Below the pieces are notes generated by a model. That model made no database searches. It was given only the letters and a program-made list of their open reading frames with translations, and was not told the DNA's origin. 64,000 bases of DNA from Streptomyces sp. NBC_01233 (lineage in GTDB: Bacteria > Actinomycetota > Actinomycetes > Streptomycetales > Streptomycetaceae), in contig NZ_CP108514.1 of NCBI RefSeq assembly GCF_035989305.1, positions 10,086,501-10,150,500 of the forward strand, read 5' to 3'. Numbering within the stretch: the first letter of the stretch is position 1; every line of letters begins with the position of its first letter. Position numbers and translations under genes: made by a program. This document shows, piece by piece, positions 17,896 to 27,100 of the stretch.

Positions 17896-18789
17896 ATGCC
17901 GGACCACAAGCACGAGCACAAGCAGGGGCCGGACCACAAGCAGCGGCAGGGGCAGAGGCAGGGGCGAGCACCGCGCAGCGGATGGGCGGCTCAGACAGGG
18001 GTGTTCCTCGCCGTCGCCTTCCTGGCGGCGGGACTGTGCGGGGCCCTCCAGCCCGCGACCGGCATACCCGCCGAAGTGCTCCAACTGACCCAGTTCGGCC
18101 CCGCCCTCGCCGTGGCAGCCGTGGCACTGCTGTGGCCCGGCCGGATCCGGGACCGCCTCACGGGAACCCTGCCCGCCCGCAGCAACGGACCGGCAGACCA
18201 CGAGGCCCGGCCGCCATCCGGCAACCGGGCCGCCCTCCTCCTCACCCCCGCCCTGATCACCGCACTGTCCGCCGGCGGCGCCCTGCTCACCTCCGGCTCC
18301 CTCCCCGTCATCCACCCCCAAGCCCTCGCACACCCCCTCACCCTGCTCGTGACCGCCCAACTCATCGGTGCCTGCGCCGAGGAGATCGGATGGCGCTGCT
18401 ACCTCCAGCCACTGCTGCGCACCCGCTTCGGCCCGCTCACCGCCTCCGTCCTGGTCGGGACGGCCTGGGGCCTGTGGCACGTACCGGTCCTCACCCAGGA
18501 GCCGGCCTACGCGGCCGGATTCCTGACAGCCACCATCGCGATGTCCGTGATCCTCGGCCTGGCCCTGGAACGCGTACGCGGCAACCGGCTGCTCCTCGCG
18601 GGCGGCTTCCACACCCTGGTCAACCTCGGCATGCTGTACGTGACGGACGAGACGTCCCCGGCAACAGCGCCGATGGCGTTCTTCGGCGCCGCCTGCCTGG
18701 CCGCAGCACTCCCGTGGATCGCCTCCGCCCGCCGGGCGGCGACCACGCCGGATAGGATCACCGCCGCAACAGCGCACGGACCGCGCTGA
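17896..18789 (+). CDS. CPBP family intramembrane metalloprotease
   Basis: A 297-aa polytopic membrane protein with the Abi/CPBP motifs: CAEEIGWRCYLQPLL (motif 1, the EExxxR core), GTAWGLWHVPVL (motif 2, His) and GGFHTLVNLGML (motif 3, His). The first 35 residues are a soluble Lys/His/Gln-rich stretch (HKHEHKQGPDHKQRQGQ). GGGGGAGG precedes the ATG. Only 1 bp separates it from the histidine kinase gene, so the protease and the two-component system form one operon; the protease could process a signal for the kinase or be its output. Confidence 0.88.
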   Translation: MPDHKHEHKQGPDHKQRQGQRQGRAPRSGWAAQTGVFLAVAFLAAGLCGALQPATGIPAEVLQLTQFGPALAVAAVALLWPGRIRDRLTGTLPARSNGPADHEARPPSGNRAALLLTPALITALSAGGALLTSGSLPVIHPQALAHPLTLLVTAQLIGACAEEIGWRCYLQPLLRTRFGPLTASVLVGTAWGLWHVPVLTQEPAYAAGFLTATIAMSVILGLALERVRGNRLLLAGGFHTLVNLGMLYVTDETSPATAPMAFFGAACLAAALPWIASARRAATTPDRITAATAHGPR

Positions 18790-18790
18790 C

Positions 18791-20119
18791 ATGACGGAAC
18801 CACAGGTGGACATGGCACAGGCAGACAGACGCCCCGGCAGCAGCCTCAAGGGCGCGCTCGCCGACCTCGGCCGCTGCCAGCTGCTCTCGCTCGCCGCGCT
18901 CGCCGTGTCCGGGGCCGGCACCCTCGTGGTCGGGGCGCTCCTCCTCCTGCCCGTCGGCATCGGCCTCCTCCTGCTCCCGCCCGCCGCAGCCGCCCTGCGC
19001 CGCATCTCCGACCGCTACCGAGACTGGGCCGCCCGCTGGACCGCAACCGCGATCAGCCCACCGCAACCGCTCCCACCCCGCCCGACCCCACACGAGAACA
19101 CCACCGGCCGCCACCGACAGGCCCGCGCCCTCCTCGGCGACAACGGGTTCTGGCACGACCTGCGCTGGGCCTGGGCAGAGCCGTGGACGGGCGCACTCCT
19201 CGCCGCCGTGCCGCTGGCCCTCGTCGAGTACGGCCTCTTCGGCGCCGCCGTACAGCCCTTCGTCTGGCGGCACCTGGGCGACGGCAACTGGTACGCCTTC
19301 ATCCCGGTCGACTCCACCCCGGCGATGCTCACCGCGCTCCTGCTCGGCCTCGGATTCATCGCCGCGGGACTCAAGCTGGCCCCCGCCACCCTGCGACTCC
19401 ACGCACGCTGGAGCAGACGCCTGCTCGCCGCCCCCCACACCACCGAACTCGTCCGCCGCATCGAACACCTCGCAGGATCCCGCGCCGACATCCTCGACGT
19501 CCAAGCCGCCGAACTGCGCCGCATCGAACGGGACCTGCACGACGGGGCACAGGCCCGCCTCGTCGCCCTGGGCATGACCCTGGACGAAGCCACCCGGCTC
19601 CTCGACCGCGACCCCCCGGCCGCCCGCGCACTCCTGCACGAGGTACGCGCCACCTCCCAACGCGCCCTCCAAGACCTCCGCGAACTCGTCCACGGCGTCC
19701 TGCCCCCGATACTCGCCGACCGCGGCATCGGCGACGCCGTCCGCTCCCTCGCCCTCGACAGCCACCTCGACGTGCACATCGAGACCGCCCTGCCCGGCCG
19801 GCTCCCGGCACCCGTGGAATCCGCCGGCTACTTCGCCGTCGCCGAACTCCTCGCCAACGCCGCCAAACACTCCGGCGCCCCCGAGGTCCACATCCGCCTC
19901 AGCCACACCGACGGCGCCCTGCGCGCCACGGTCACCGACGCAGGCCGCGGCGGCGCCGACCCCGACGGAAGCGGACTGCAAGGCGTACGCCGCCGCCTGG
20001 ACCCCTTCGACGGAACCCTCGTCCTGCACAGCCCGCCGGGCGGCCCGACCACCGCGACCTTGGAGATACCGTGCGCGTCGTCCTCGCCGAAGACCTCTTC
20101 CTCCTCCGGGACGGACTGA
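18791..20119 (+). CDS. NarL-type sensor histidine kinase
   Basis: A 442-aa membrane histidine kinase. Hydrophobic segments occur near residues 35-70, 135-155 and 175-200. The HisKA_3 dimerisation domain has the phospho-acceptor His in RIERDLHDGAQARLVALGMT, and the ATPase domain shows AVAELLANAAKHSGA (N box) and DAGRGGADPDGSGLQGV (G boxes). There is no separate extracytoplasmic sensor domain. Its 3' end overlaps the response regulator by 49 bp, and the CPBP protease gene is 1 bp upstream. Confidence 0.92.
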   Translation: MTEPQVDMAQADRRPGSSLKGALADLGRCQLLSLAALAVSGAGTLVVGALLLLPVGIGLLLLPPAAAALRRISDRYRDWAARWTATAISPPQPLPPRPTPHENTTGRHRQARALLGDNGFWHDLRWAWAEPWTGALLAAVPLALVEYGLFGAAVQPFVWRHLGDGNWYAFIPVDSTPAMLTALLLGLGFIAAGLKLAPATLRLHARWSRRLLAAPHTTELVRRIEHLAGSRADILDVQAAELRRIERDLHDGAQARLVALGMTLDEATRLLDRDPPAARALLHEVRATSQRALQDLRELVHGVLPPILADRGIGDAVRSLALDSHLDVHIETALPGRLPAPVESAGYFAVAELLANAAKHSGAPEVHIRLSHTDGALRATVTDAGRGGADPDGSGLQGVRRRLDPFDGTLVLHSPPGGPTTATLEIPCASSSPKTSSSSGTD

Positions 20120-20715
20120 CCCGCACCCTCCAAGAACACGGATTCGAGGTGATCGCCGCAGTCGACAACGGCCCCGCCCTCCTCAAAACACTCCTCGAAG
20201 AACAACCCGACGTCGCCGTCGTCGACATCCGCCTGCCACCCACCTTCACCGACGAGGGCCTCCAAGCCGCCCTCGAAGCACGCCGATCCCGGCCGGCGCT
20301 GCCCGTCCTCGTACTCTCCCAGTACGTCGACCAGCTCTACGCCCACGAACTGCTCGCCGGAGGCCAAGGCGCCATCGGCTACCTCCTCAAGGACCGGATC
20401 ACGCACACCACCCAGTTCGTCGACGCAGTACGCACCGTCGCCGCAGGCGGCACGGTGATGGACCCGCAGGTCATCGCACGGCTGCTGGCCCGCAGCGACG
20501 CCCGGGGCACCACCGCCCAGCTGACACCGCGCGAACTGGACGTACTGGCCCTGATGGCCGAGGGCCGCTCCAACGCAGCCGTAGCGCAAACCCTGTTCAT
20601 CAGCGAAAGCGCCGTCGCCAAACACACCGCCGCCATCTTCACCAAACTCCGGATCGAACCATCCGCAGACGACAACCGCCGAGTACTGGCCGTCCTGGCC
20701 TACCTCAAACGGTAG
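20071..20715 (+). CDS. NarL/FixJ-family response regulator
   Basis: A 214-aa response regulator. The receiver domain has the acidic pair in VVLAEDLFLLRDGL, the phospho-acceptor Asp in DVAVVDIRLPP and the Lys in GYLLKDRI. The C-terminal LuxR-type HTH spans about residues 148-212 (LTPRELDVLALMAEGRSNAA, ESAVAKHTAAIFTKL). The start is a GTG inside the end of the kinase gene. It pairs with the upstream kinase. Confidence 0.93.
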   Translation: MRVVLAEDLFLLRDGLTRTLQEHGFEVIAAVDNGPALLKTLLEEQPDVAVVDIRLPPTFTDEGLQAALEARRSRPALPVLVLSQYVDQLYAHELLAGGQGAIGYLLKDRITHTTQFVDAVRTVAAGGTVMDPQVIARLLARSDARGTTAQLTPRELDVLALMAEGRSNAAVAQTLFISESAVAKHTAAIFTKLRIEPSADDNRRVLAVLAYLKR

Positions 20716-20954
20716 CCACCGACCCGCTGCGGTTCCCGCTCAAGGACGTCATCCGCGCACAGGCCACGGTGGCGAACCCGACGTGAGCCGGGCCGCTGCC
20801 ACGCACCACGGAGACGGAGACATGCGCACCAGCCGCGGCGATGGCTCCGGGCGCCTCCTTCACCAGCGGAAACGTATTTGCGACAGATCACGCTCCCCGT
20901 CCATACTCCCGTGTCCCCCCACCTGTTTCGATCACTCCTATCGGGGCTCCAACC

Positions 20955-22025
20955 GTGGAAATCGCACGCATCGTCGTCATCGGGCTCGCCATCACCGTGG
21001 CGGTCGTCTTCTACCGCCGCACCACCGGCGACGTACCCGGCCGCACTTCGTCCCGTGCCGCCCGGAAGTCCGGACTCCTCCCGCAGTCCAGGCAGAACAC
21101 CGGCCGCGCGGCGCCCGACCCCGAGCTGGAATCGGCCGCCGCCGCAGCCGCCCGGGGCAGTTGGGAGCCGGCCGCGCGGCTGATGGCCGAGACCAGGAAG
21201 CGCGGCGACTGGGCACGCCGCTCCTCCTACGCCGCCACCCTCGGCTCCCATCGAGCCGCCCGCCCCGACAGCTGGCTGCACACGTGGGAGGCCGCAGTCG
21301 GGCCGGACGACGCCGACCTCGCTCTGGTGCGGGCGAAGGCGATGGTCAACCTGGCCTGGCACCGGCGCGGCAGCGGATGGGCCAAGCACACCAGCGCCGA
21401 ACAGTTCGCCGGATTCCACACCACCCTGGCCCGCGTACCACAGGAGAACGCACGCGCGGCCGAGCTGAACCCGGACGACCCCACGCCCCACGTCAACGAG
21501 ATATGGGCGGCACTGGGCCTCGGCTACCCCGAAGAGCACATGCACCGGATCTGGAAGGAGATCACCACCCGCGACCCGCACCACTACGACGCGCACTACG
21601 CGGCGCTCCAGTACTGGTGCGCGAAGTGGCGCGGCTCGCAAGAGCGCGCCATGTCCTTCGCCCGGCAGGCAGCAGCCGACGCACCGCCCGGCAGCCTGCT
21701 CACCGCGCTGCCCCTGATCGCCTGGTACGAACACCGCGACACGGACGCGAACACCGCCGACTTCCGGTCACCCCACCTGACCTCCCTGGTCGACGCCGCC
21801 CTGGCCGACGTCGCCGCAGCCCCCTCGAACCATCCGAACACCGCCGAGCTGCGCCACCTGCTGGCCTACTTCCTGACCCGCCAGAAGCGGTACGATGCGG
21901 CGCTGACGCAGTTCCGCCTGGTCGACGGCTACGTGGGCGCCCTCCCGTGGAAGTACTGGACCGATCCGGCGGCGGCGTACTGCCACTGGCGCGACCGTGC
22001 GGCCCACCGAGCCCGCCGACGCTGA
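20955..22025 (+). CDS. membrane-anchored hypothetical protein with helical repeats
   Basis: About 356 aa if translated from the GTG at 20955, which begins VEIARIVVIGLAITVAVVFY, a single N-terminal transmembrane helix. The rest is rich in helical pairs with Trp and Ala (SWEPAARLMAETRKRGDW, AMVNLAWHRRGSGWAKH, HYAALQYWCAKWRG) reminiscent of TPR-like solenoids. No catalytic motif is seen. The frame is open to an ATG at 20841 that would add 38 non-conserved-looking residues. It is downstream of the two-component system but separated by 240 bp. Confidence 0.7.
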   Translation: MEIARIVVIGLAITVAVVFYRRTTGDVPGRTSSRAARKSGLLPQSRQNTGRAAPDPELESAAAAAARGSWEPAARLMAETRKRGDWARRSSYAATLGSHRAARPDSWLHTWEAAVGPDDADLALVRAKAMVNLAWHRRGSGWAKHTSAEQFAGFHTTLARVPQENARAAELNPDDPTPHVNEIWAALGLGYPEEHMHRIWKEITTRDPHHYDAHYAALQYWCAKWRGSQERAMSFARQAAADAPPGSLLTALPLIAWYEHRDTDANTADFRSPHLTSLVDAALADVAAAPSNHPNTAELRHLLAYFLTRQKRYDAALTQFRLVDGYVGALPWKYWTDPAAAYCHWRDRAAHRARRR

Positions 22026-22130
22026 ACCCCCGGCTTCCGGCGACCACCGGTACGGCACACCGGCTGCCCCCGCGGGAACCAGCTCATCACCCCGAGCCCG
22101 TGCCCGCCAGGACATTCTGCAGGGGCTGGC

Positions 22131-22457
22131 TCACGACCGTTTCGCAGTGAGCTTCCCGTCGGGAGTGAGAGTGAAGACGGTGCGGTGCATGATGCTGATA
22201 TCGCGGGCCGTCCTGCCGTACGCGTTGAGGTCGATCCCTTCGGCCTTGCCCCAGTCGATGCGGGCTTGAGCGGCACGAGACCAGGTGCTGACCCTGACGT
22301 GCGTCGACCAGCCGTCCCTCTCTTCGTCTCTCCAGTCTCCCCAACTGCTTTCCGGGAGGAGGCCCGGAGTCTTGCCCTGGGAGAAACACAGCCCGGTGAA
22401 AGCGAACAGCGCGGCAGCCAGAACGCCCAGGGCTGACGCGCGGGAGCGGCGGCTCAT
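22131..22457 (-). CDS. small secreted hypothetical protein
   Basis: A 108-aa protein. Residues 1-26 (MSRRSRASALGVLAAALFAF) look like a signal peptide or membrane anchor, and the exported part contains SSWGDWRDEERDGWSTHVRV and RTVFTLTPDGKLTAKRS. The frame is open upstream, but ATG 22457 is the first start placing a hydrophobic segment at the N-terminus; GTG 22466 is an alternative. No family recognised. Confidence 0.5.
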   Translation of the reverse strand: MSRRSRASALGVLAAALFAFTGLCFSQGKTPGLLPESSWGDWRDEERDGWSTHVRVSTWSRAAQARIDWGKAEGIDLNAYGRTARDISIMHRTVFTLTPDGKLTAKRS

Positions 22458-22647
22458 CAACGGCACGGTACGTCCCCTCACGATGCGGATGGAACAGCCA
22501 GGCCGTGGGCCCGCCCGTCCGAATGCGGCAAGTACAAGCAGTTCGAGGCTCAGGAACCAGCGCCCAGAGCGACCACGGTGCCGCCCCGGCTCGGCCCCCA
22601 TGGTTCCTCGGATGCGTGCGGTACGTGCTCCCCCACGGGCTGACGAG

Positions 22648-23259
22648 TCATCCCCGCGGCGGCCAAGGGGATGGGGCGGGCGCACGCCACTCGTCTTCGA
22701 GGACGGCGAACACGTCGGAGTCCCGCCAACCATCCCGGATCACAGCGGTATGACGATGACGTCCTTCCCATGTCATGCCGAGCTTGCCGAGAACCCGTGC
22801 CGATCCGAGGTTGCGCGGGTCACAGGTGGCATAGATGCGGTGGAGCTCAAGTTCCTCGAACCCGCGCGCCAGCAGTTGCCTGCCGATCGCCGTTCCGACG
22901 CCCTGCCCCCAAACCCGCGGATGCACCGCATAGGTGATCTCACCTTGACGCTGCCCTCGGCTCCGGACGTGAAGCTCCCCGATGCCGACCACCTCGCCAT
23001 CGACACGCGCTACATGAGCGAACCGCTGCCCAGGCGTATGCGACCAGGCCTCGACCGCGGCCATCACGAAGACGCGCGTCTGCTCTTCGGTGTTCGGTCC
23101 CCACGTCTGGAAGCGGCAGACCTCGGAGAGGGAAGCCCAGGAGTGGACAGCCCGCCAGTCTGCGAACTCGATCCCGCTCAAGGACACCGAATGCCGAGCC
23201 ACGAGCTGATCTTGCCAGATACAGCCGCGGCTCCGACCTCCCCGTTCAAAAAGAGGCAC
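22648..23259 (-). CDS. GNAT family N-acetyltransferase (RimJ/RimL-like)
   Basis: A 203-aa acetyltransferase. The core shows DGEVVGIGELHVRSRGQ (strands 2-4), ITYAVHPRVWGQGVGTAIGR (acetyl-CoA pyrophosphate loop) and IYATCDPRNLGSARVLGKLG (C-terminal GNAT strand of the RimJ/L subgroup). The start is a GTG with GAGGTGA 11 bp before it. It is divergent from the gene at 23315, 55 bp away. Such enzymes acetylate protein N-termini or small amines; substrate unknown. Confidence 0.88.
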   Translation of the reverse strand: MPLFERGGRSRGCIWQDQLVARHSVSLSGIEFADWRAVHSWASLSEVCRFQTWGPNTEEQTRVFVMAAVEAWSHTPGQRFAHVARVDGEVVGIGELHVRSRGQRQGEITYAVHPRVWGQGVGTAIGRQLLARGFEELELHRIYATCDPRNLGSARVLGKLGMTWEGRHRHTAVIRDGWRDSDVFAVLEDEWRAPAPSPWPPRG

Positions 23260-23314
23260 TGAGTGATCGTCACCTCGGACATCTGCCCTCTCACCCCACC
23301 GCTACCTTCCTCGT

Positions 23315-24025
23315 ATGGGACGAGCCGACCTCCTCAGCAACCTCGCCGCGAGCGGCACCGACACCACCCCCGAGACCCTCGCCGAACTCGCCACCGAACT
23401 CGACGTACCGCCCGCCGACCTGCTCGTCATCGCGGGCCACCCGGTCCCGGCGGAACTCCTTCCCCCGAAACGCGACGCCACGATCACAGAGCAGTTCGCC
23501 TACCGCGTCAGCCACTGCGACCACGCACAACTCGCCTCGCTGGAGGACTTCGTCCGCTCGCTGCCGCACCTCGACGCCCCGGGGCCCTTCGTGGAACCGA
23601 CCTCGCCGTACCCCACGCCCGCCGAGAGCGGTCCCGCCGCCGTGTTCAACGGGCTGCTCCGCAACCGCGGCTTCGGCATCAAGGAGCTCCCCTTCGCGGG
23701 ACTGTCCCGCAGCACGCTGCGCGCGATGGTGTCGGACTGGGGGCCGACACCGCACAGGCGCTACCAGCTCTGCGCGATAGCCGGCCCGCTGGGCTGGCGA
23801 CTGCCCGATCTGTTCGCCGTCGTAGGCGAACCGTACTCACCGGACTTCCGCCCAGCGCACCTCTGCCGCCACGTCGGGCGGGTGTTCACGGCCGCCGTCC
23901 CCTTGAGCACCACCCAGCTGATCGAGTGCGCCCAAGAGGCGGACCGCCTCAGCGCACGTGAGAACCACGGCGTGTGGCATCCCGTCTCGCAAGGCTCCGT
24001 CGCAGAATGCCCTGACCATCCCTGA
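23315..24025 (+). CDS. hypothetical protein with HTH-like repeats
   Basis: A 236-aa protein that I do not recognise functionally. An N-terminal segment (LAELATELDVPPADLLVIAG) and a later one (LSRSTLRAMVSDWG, YQLCAIAGPLGWRLPDLFAV) resemble the helix-turn-helix-like units of Streptomyces regulators of the XRE type. No signal peptide or enzyme motif is seen. It is divergent from the GNAT gene. The stop lies within a short palindrome (CCCTGACAGTCAGGG, 24020-24034) that might be a weak terminator. Confidence 0.6.
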   Translation: MGRADLLSNLAASGTDTTPETLAELATELDVPPADLLVIAGHPVPAELLPPKRDATITEQFAYRVSHCDHAQLASLEDFVRSLPHLDAPGPFVEPTSPYPTPAESGPAAVFNGLLRNRGFGIKELPFAGLSRSTLRAMVSDWGPTPHRRYQLCAIAGPLGWRLPDLFAVVGEPYSPDFRPAHLCRHVGRVFTAAVPLSTTQLIECAQEADRLSARENHGVWHPVSQGSVAECPDHP

Positions 24026-24428
24026 CAGTCAGGGCGCGCATGCCGCTCGCCGCAGCCTGCCCGGGACTGCGCCTCCCCGCAGGCCGACCACAGACGTCCC
24101 GGCGGCAGGCGCGCGGGCGCGGTGGCCCGTTGGGCGGCGCTGGATCCGCGCAGTGAGCTGACCACCGATCATGCGCGCCTGGTCGCCCGGGCTCCGGGTA
24201 CGTCGTCGCGAACAGTACGGAACCGGGGGAGCGCAGATCCGCCGCCCTGAACGCTCCGCCGGCGCTGCGCCAACCCGGCAACGTGTCGCAGACGTGTACC
24301 CACGGACACCAGAGGAAGGGCCGGGTCCGACGTACGGTCGAGCAACCGGCCGAGCCTTGCCGCCAGCACCGCACACCTGCGGCCGGGGCCGGCCCTCCTC
24401 GACGCCATGACCGGAACAGGAGCACCCG
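24026..24428 (+). other. intergenic region without a recognised gene
   Basis: About 400 bp. Open frames on both strands are Arg/Pro-rich and look like GC-bias artefacts. No convincing ribosome site plus conserved protein was found. It presumably holds the promoter of the membrane protein at 24429. Confidence 0.4.
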
Positions 24429-25034
24429 ATGCTTCTCTACGCCCAGACCCCAGCACGGCGGAACCGCCAGATCCTCGCGGACCTGATCGCCGTAGTCCTG
24501 ATCGTCGCCGCGGTGAAGTTCGCCCTGGCCGTCCACGGCGCGATCATGCTGCTGGCCGAGCCGGGACGCAAAGTGGAGAGCTCAGGCGAAAGCCTCGCCA
24601 CCGCCCTCGACGACGTCGGCGACACAGCCTCGAACGTGCCGCTTGTCGGCGACCTCCTGAAGAAGCCGTTCCAGTCCGCAGCCGACGCCGGCACCGGGCT
24701 CGCCGACGCAGGACAGTCCCTACAGGACACCGTCAGCCAGGTGGCCACCCTGGCCGCAGTCGCCCTGATCGTCCTCCCCGTGGCCTTCGTACTGCTGCTG
24801 TGGCTCCCCCTGCGCCTGCGCTGGATCCGCCGCAGCGCCACCATCCGACGCCTCCTCGACGCACCCGGAGGCGCCGACCTGCTCGCCCTGCGCGCCCTCA
24901 CCGGACCGCCGGGCGACCTCTGCGCGATCTCCACCCCGCCCGGCGGCCTCGCAGACGCCTGGCGCCGCGGCGACCAGCAAGTCGTCGCCGCCTTGTCCGA
25001 GACCGCACTCAGGCGAGCGGGCTTGCGGCCCTGA
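24429..25034 (+). CDS. hypothetical membrane protein
   Basis: A 201-aa protein with two transmembrane segments: residues 15-45 (ILADLIAVVLIVAAVKFALA) and about 105-130 (VATLAAVALIVLPVAFVLLL). Between them is a Gly/Ser/Asp-rich stretch with DVGDTASNVPLVGDLLKKPF. The C-terminus is soluble and ends with SETALRRAGLRP. The start follows GGAGCACCCG. No family assigned. Confidence 0.7.
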   Translation: MLLYAQTPARRNRQILADLIAVVLIVAAVKFALAVHGAIMLLAEPGRKVESSGESLATALDDVGDTASNVPLVGDLLKKPFQSAADAGTGLADAGQSLQDTVSQVATLAAVALIVLPVAFVLLLWLPLRLRWIRRSATIRRLLDAPGGADLLALRALTGPPGDLCAISTPPGGLADAWRRGDQQVVAALSETALRRAGLRP

Positions 25035-25593
25035 CCCACCCCGAACGCGCCGCCCGCGCCCGCGCGGACGCCGCCTGCATCGCTCTTCCCGGCCCGTTGC
25101 CCACCCTTGCCGCGCGGAGCGGTTCGGGATGAGGCGGCGCCCGCCGCCGGGGGAGGAGCACATGCGCAAGCGGCACGACTACGGCGCGGTCGTTCCCGTC
25201 TCCCGTGTACGGAAGCCGCGCCGCAGCGCCCGCCCCACTCCGGCGCCGGTGGGCCTGCACCGACCCGGCATCCGCCCGTCCGAACGCGCCCGGATCTCGG
25301 CCATGGCCGAGGACACCCTCGGGGAGCGCGATACGGGGGCCCGCGCCCGGTCGCGGCATGGCCGAGTGGACGGGTGCGGACAGGACTGGACAGCCCTCGC
25401 CTTCGCTGGGCATGGAAGGTGGACACCACCCGGCAGGAGGCTGTGCGCCATGAACCTCGGACGCACGAAGGACAAGGCGGCCGCAGCCTCGCGGACCCCC
25501 GCCCCCCACGCACCGTCCGCCGTTTCCCACCCCTTCGCGCGGCCCGTCCTGAGCCTGCACGCACATCCGCTCCTCACCCCGGAGATGTCCGCC
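25035..25593 (+). other. 560-bp region without a confident gene
   Basis: A frame continuous with the membrane protein at 25594 is open from 25129, but the extra 155 residues are Arg/Pro-rich and lack domain character, so I treat them as non-coding. No RNA gene or clear repeat is seen. Confidence 0.35.
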
Positions 25594-26217
25594 ATGACCA
25601 GTACCGCCACCCTCCCGCCGGCCGACGCCGGCGCCCCTGCGACCCGCCGATCGAACGAGGTGGACAACCGTGCGGCCTACGCCAGCTTCGGACTCGCCTA
25701 CGTCCTGGGCCACGGCGCCGCCGCAGCCTCCCACGGCGACACCCCCGTGCTCGGCCTACCCGGCTGGCTCCCCATGACGCTCCTCGGGATCGGGCTGGCG
25801 ACCGGCATCGCCCTGGCCACCATCGCCGCGCTGCGAGCCCAGCGCGGGGCCACCGCACCAGAGCTCCTCTCCGGCAGGCTGCTCGGCACCGCCTGGATCG
25901 CCGCCTTCACCGCGCTGGCCCTCGCCATCACCGGCCTGACATCCGTCCTCGACGCACCGGAACTCCAGTCCGTCCTGTGGCCCGCCGGATCAGGCCTCAT
26001 CGTCGGCCTCCTCTACCTCGCCGAAGGCGCCGTACGCCGAAACGTGCTGCACTACGGCCTCGGTGTCTGGCTCGCCCTGACCTCCGCCGCGGCACTCTCA
26101 CTCGACGCCCCCGGCCCCTCCTGGGTCCTCGCCGTCGCAGGCGGCGGCGCCTACTCTCTCGCCACCGCTCTCGAACGCCGCCGCCTGCGATCCCTCGCAG
26201 GACCCCCGCAGAACTGA
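25594..26217 (+). CDS. multi-pass membrane protein
   Basis: A 207-aa protein with about six hydrophobic helices (YVLGHGAAAASHG, LLGIGLATGIALATIAALRA, WIAAFTALALAITGLTSVL, WPAGSGLIVGLLYLA, LGVWLALTSAAALSL, VLAVAGGGAYSLA). ATG 25594 has GGAG nine bases upstream. No transport or enzyme motif is recognised. Confidence 0.7.
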   Translation: MTSTATLPPADAGAPATRRSNEVDNRAAYASFGLAYVLGHGAAAASHGDTPVLGLPGWLPMTLLGIGLATGIALATIAALRAQRGATAPELLSGRLLGTAWIAAFTALALAITGLTSVLDAPELQSVLWPAGSGLIVGLLYLAEGAVRRNVLHYGLGVWLALTSAAALSLDAPGPSWVLAVAGGGAYSLATALERRRLRSLAGPPQN

Positions 26218-26404
26218 CGGCCCCCCTGCGGACCGGCGCAACGATCGCGGTCCGTGTCCTCACTCCTCTCCCCAACCTGCCGGAGAGCCGGCCGTGCCTA
26301 CCGCGAGGCCTTCGACGACGTTGTCCGGCGGGATTCGACACCCACCGACGCGTTGGCTGTTCCCCATCAGTCAGTCAGTGCTTGCCGGCGAGGACTTGCC
26401 TGGT

Positions 26405-26878
26405 TTATGGATTGCCGGGGCAGTCGGCCTCGGTCCAGGTCGCGACGAGGTCACGGCAGACGACGGCCAGTGAGCCATTCCAGAACGCGATCTCGTGGCT
26501 GCAGCCATTCTGGTTGGGCAGGACCTCGTCGAGGATTACGGTCCCGAGGTTTCCCCCATTGTCGTCCTCGGCGCTTTCGGCATTGAAGCCGGAGACGCCT
26601 GTGTAGTGGATGACCAGGTCTTCGTCGTGCTTCCAGCAGTTGTGCCGGAACTGGATCTCCATCTGCTGGTCATCAGCGCCGACACCCCGAATGTGCTGGA
26701 GTTCCAGGTCCTTCACGCACCGCTTGCCGGAGAAGTCGTAGTGGTCTGGGGCAGTGGCGAAGTCCCGGGCTCCGGTTGGCAGATCGTCAGCCAGCGAGGG
26801 CAGGTGCTCCAGGTAGCGAGCAGGGTCCAGGAAGTTTGACAGGTTGCCGACCTGTGCATCCAGATTGATGTACTCCAT
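26405..26878 (-). CDS. hypothetical protein
   Basis: A 157-aa soluble acidic protein beginning MEYINLDAQVGNLSNFLDPA, with a strong GAAGGACG ribosome site. It contains several Cys and Trp (GKRCVKDLEL, HNCWKHDEDLVIHYTG, NQNGCSHEIAFWNG, CRDLVATWTEADCPGNP). No domain recognised. Composition is less GC-biased than its neighbours, which may indicate transfer. Confidence 0.6.
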   Translation of the reverse strand: MEYINLDAQVGNLSNFLDPARYLEHLPSLADDLPTGARDFATAPDHYDFSGKRCVKDLELQHIRGVGADDQQMEIQFRHNCWKHDEDLVIHYTGVSGFNAESAEDDNGGNLGTVILDEVLPNQNGCSHEIAFWNGSLAVVCRDLVATWTEADCPGNP

Positions 26879-27100
26879 CGTCCTTCGTTCCCGCTCGTGG
26901 CTGTGTTGGCCGACGCATCGTCGCACGCCCTCCAAGCCGTGTCGGCCCGGAGATTCACGCTGCCGTACTCAGCTCTGAGCCGCGACGGGTTTGGCGCCGA
27001 CCTTGTGGTGTGCGGGTCGGGCGTAGGGGGGACACGCAGTTGACACTGCATCCCCGGGAAGGTGCCCGCTCTCAAGGATGAAAGCAGGCCTTACCAGCGA

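Noticed and set aside
19183..20070. Long open frame before the response regulator start
   Set aside because: Overlaps the kinase in another frame with Arg/Pro-rich sequence; the true regulator start is the GTG at 20071.
24169..24456. Small open frames on both strands
   Set aside because: Arg/Gly-rich, mutually exclusive, no ribosome site plus conserved sequence.
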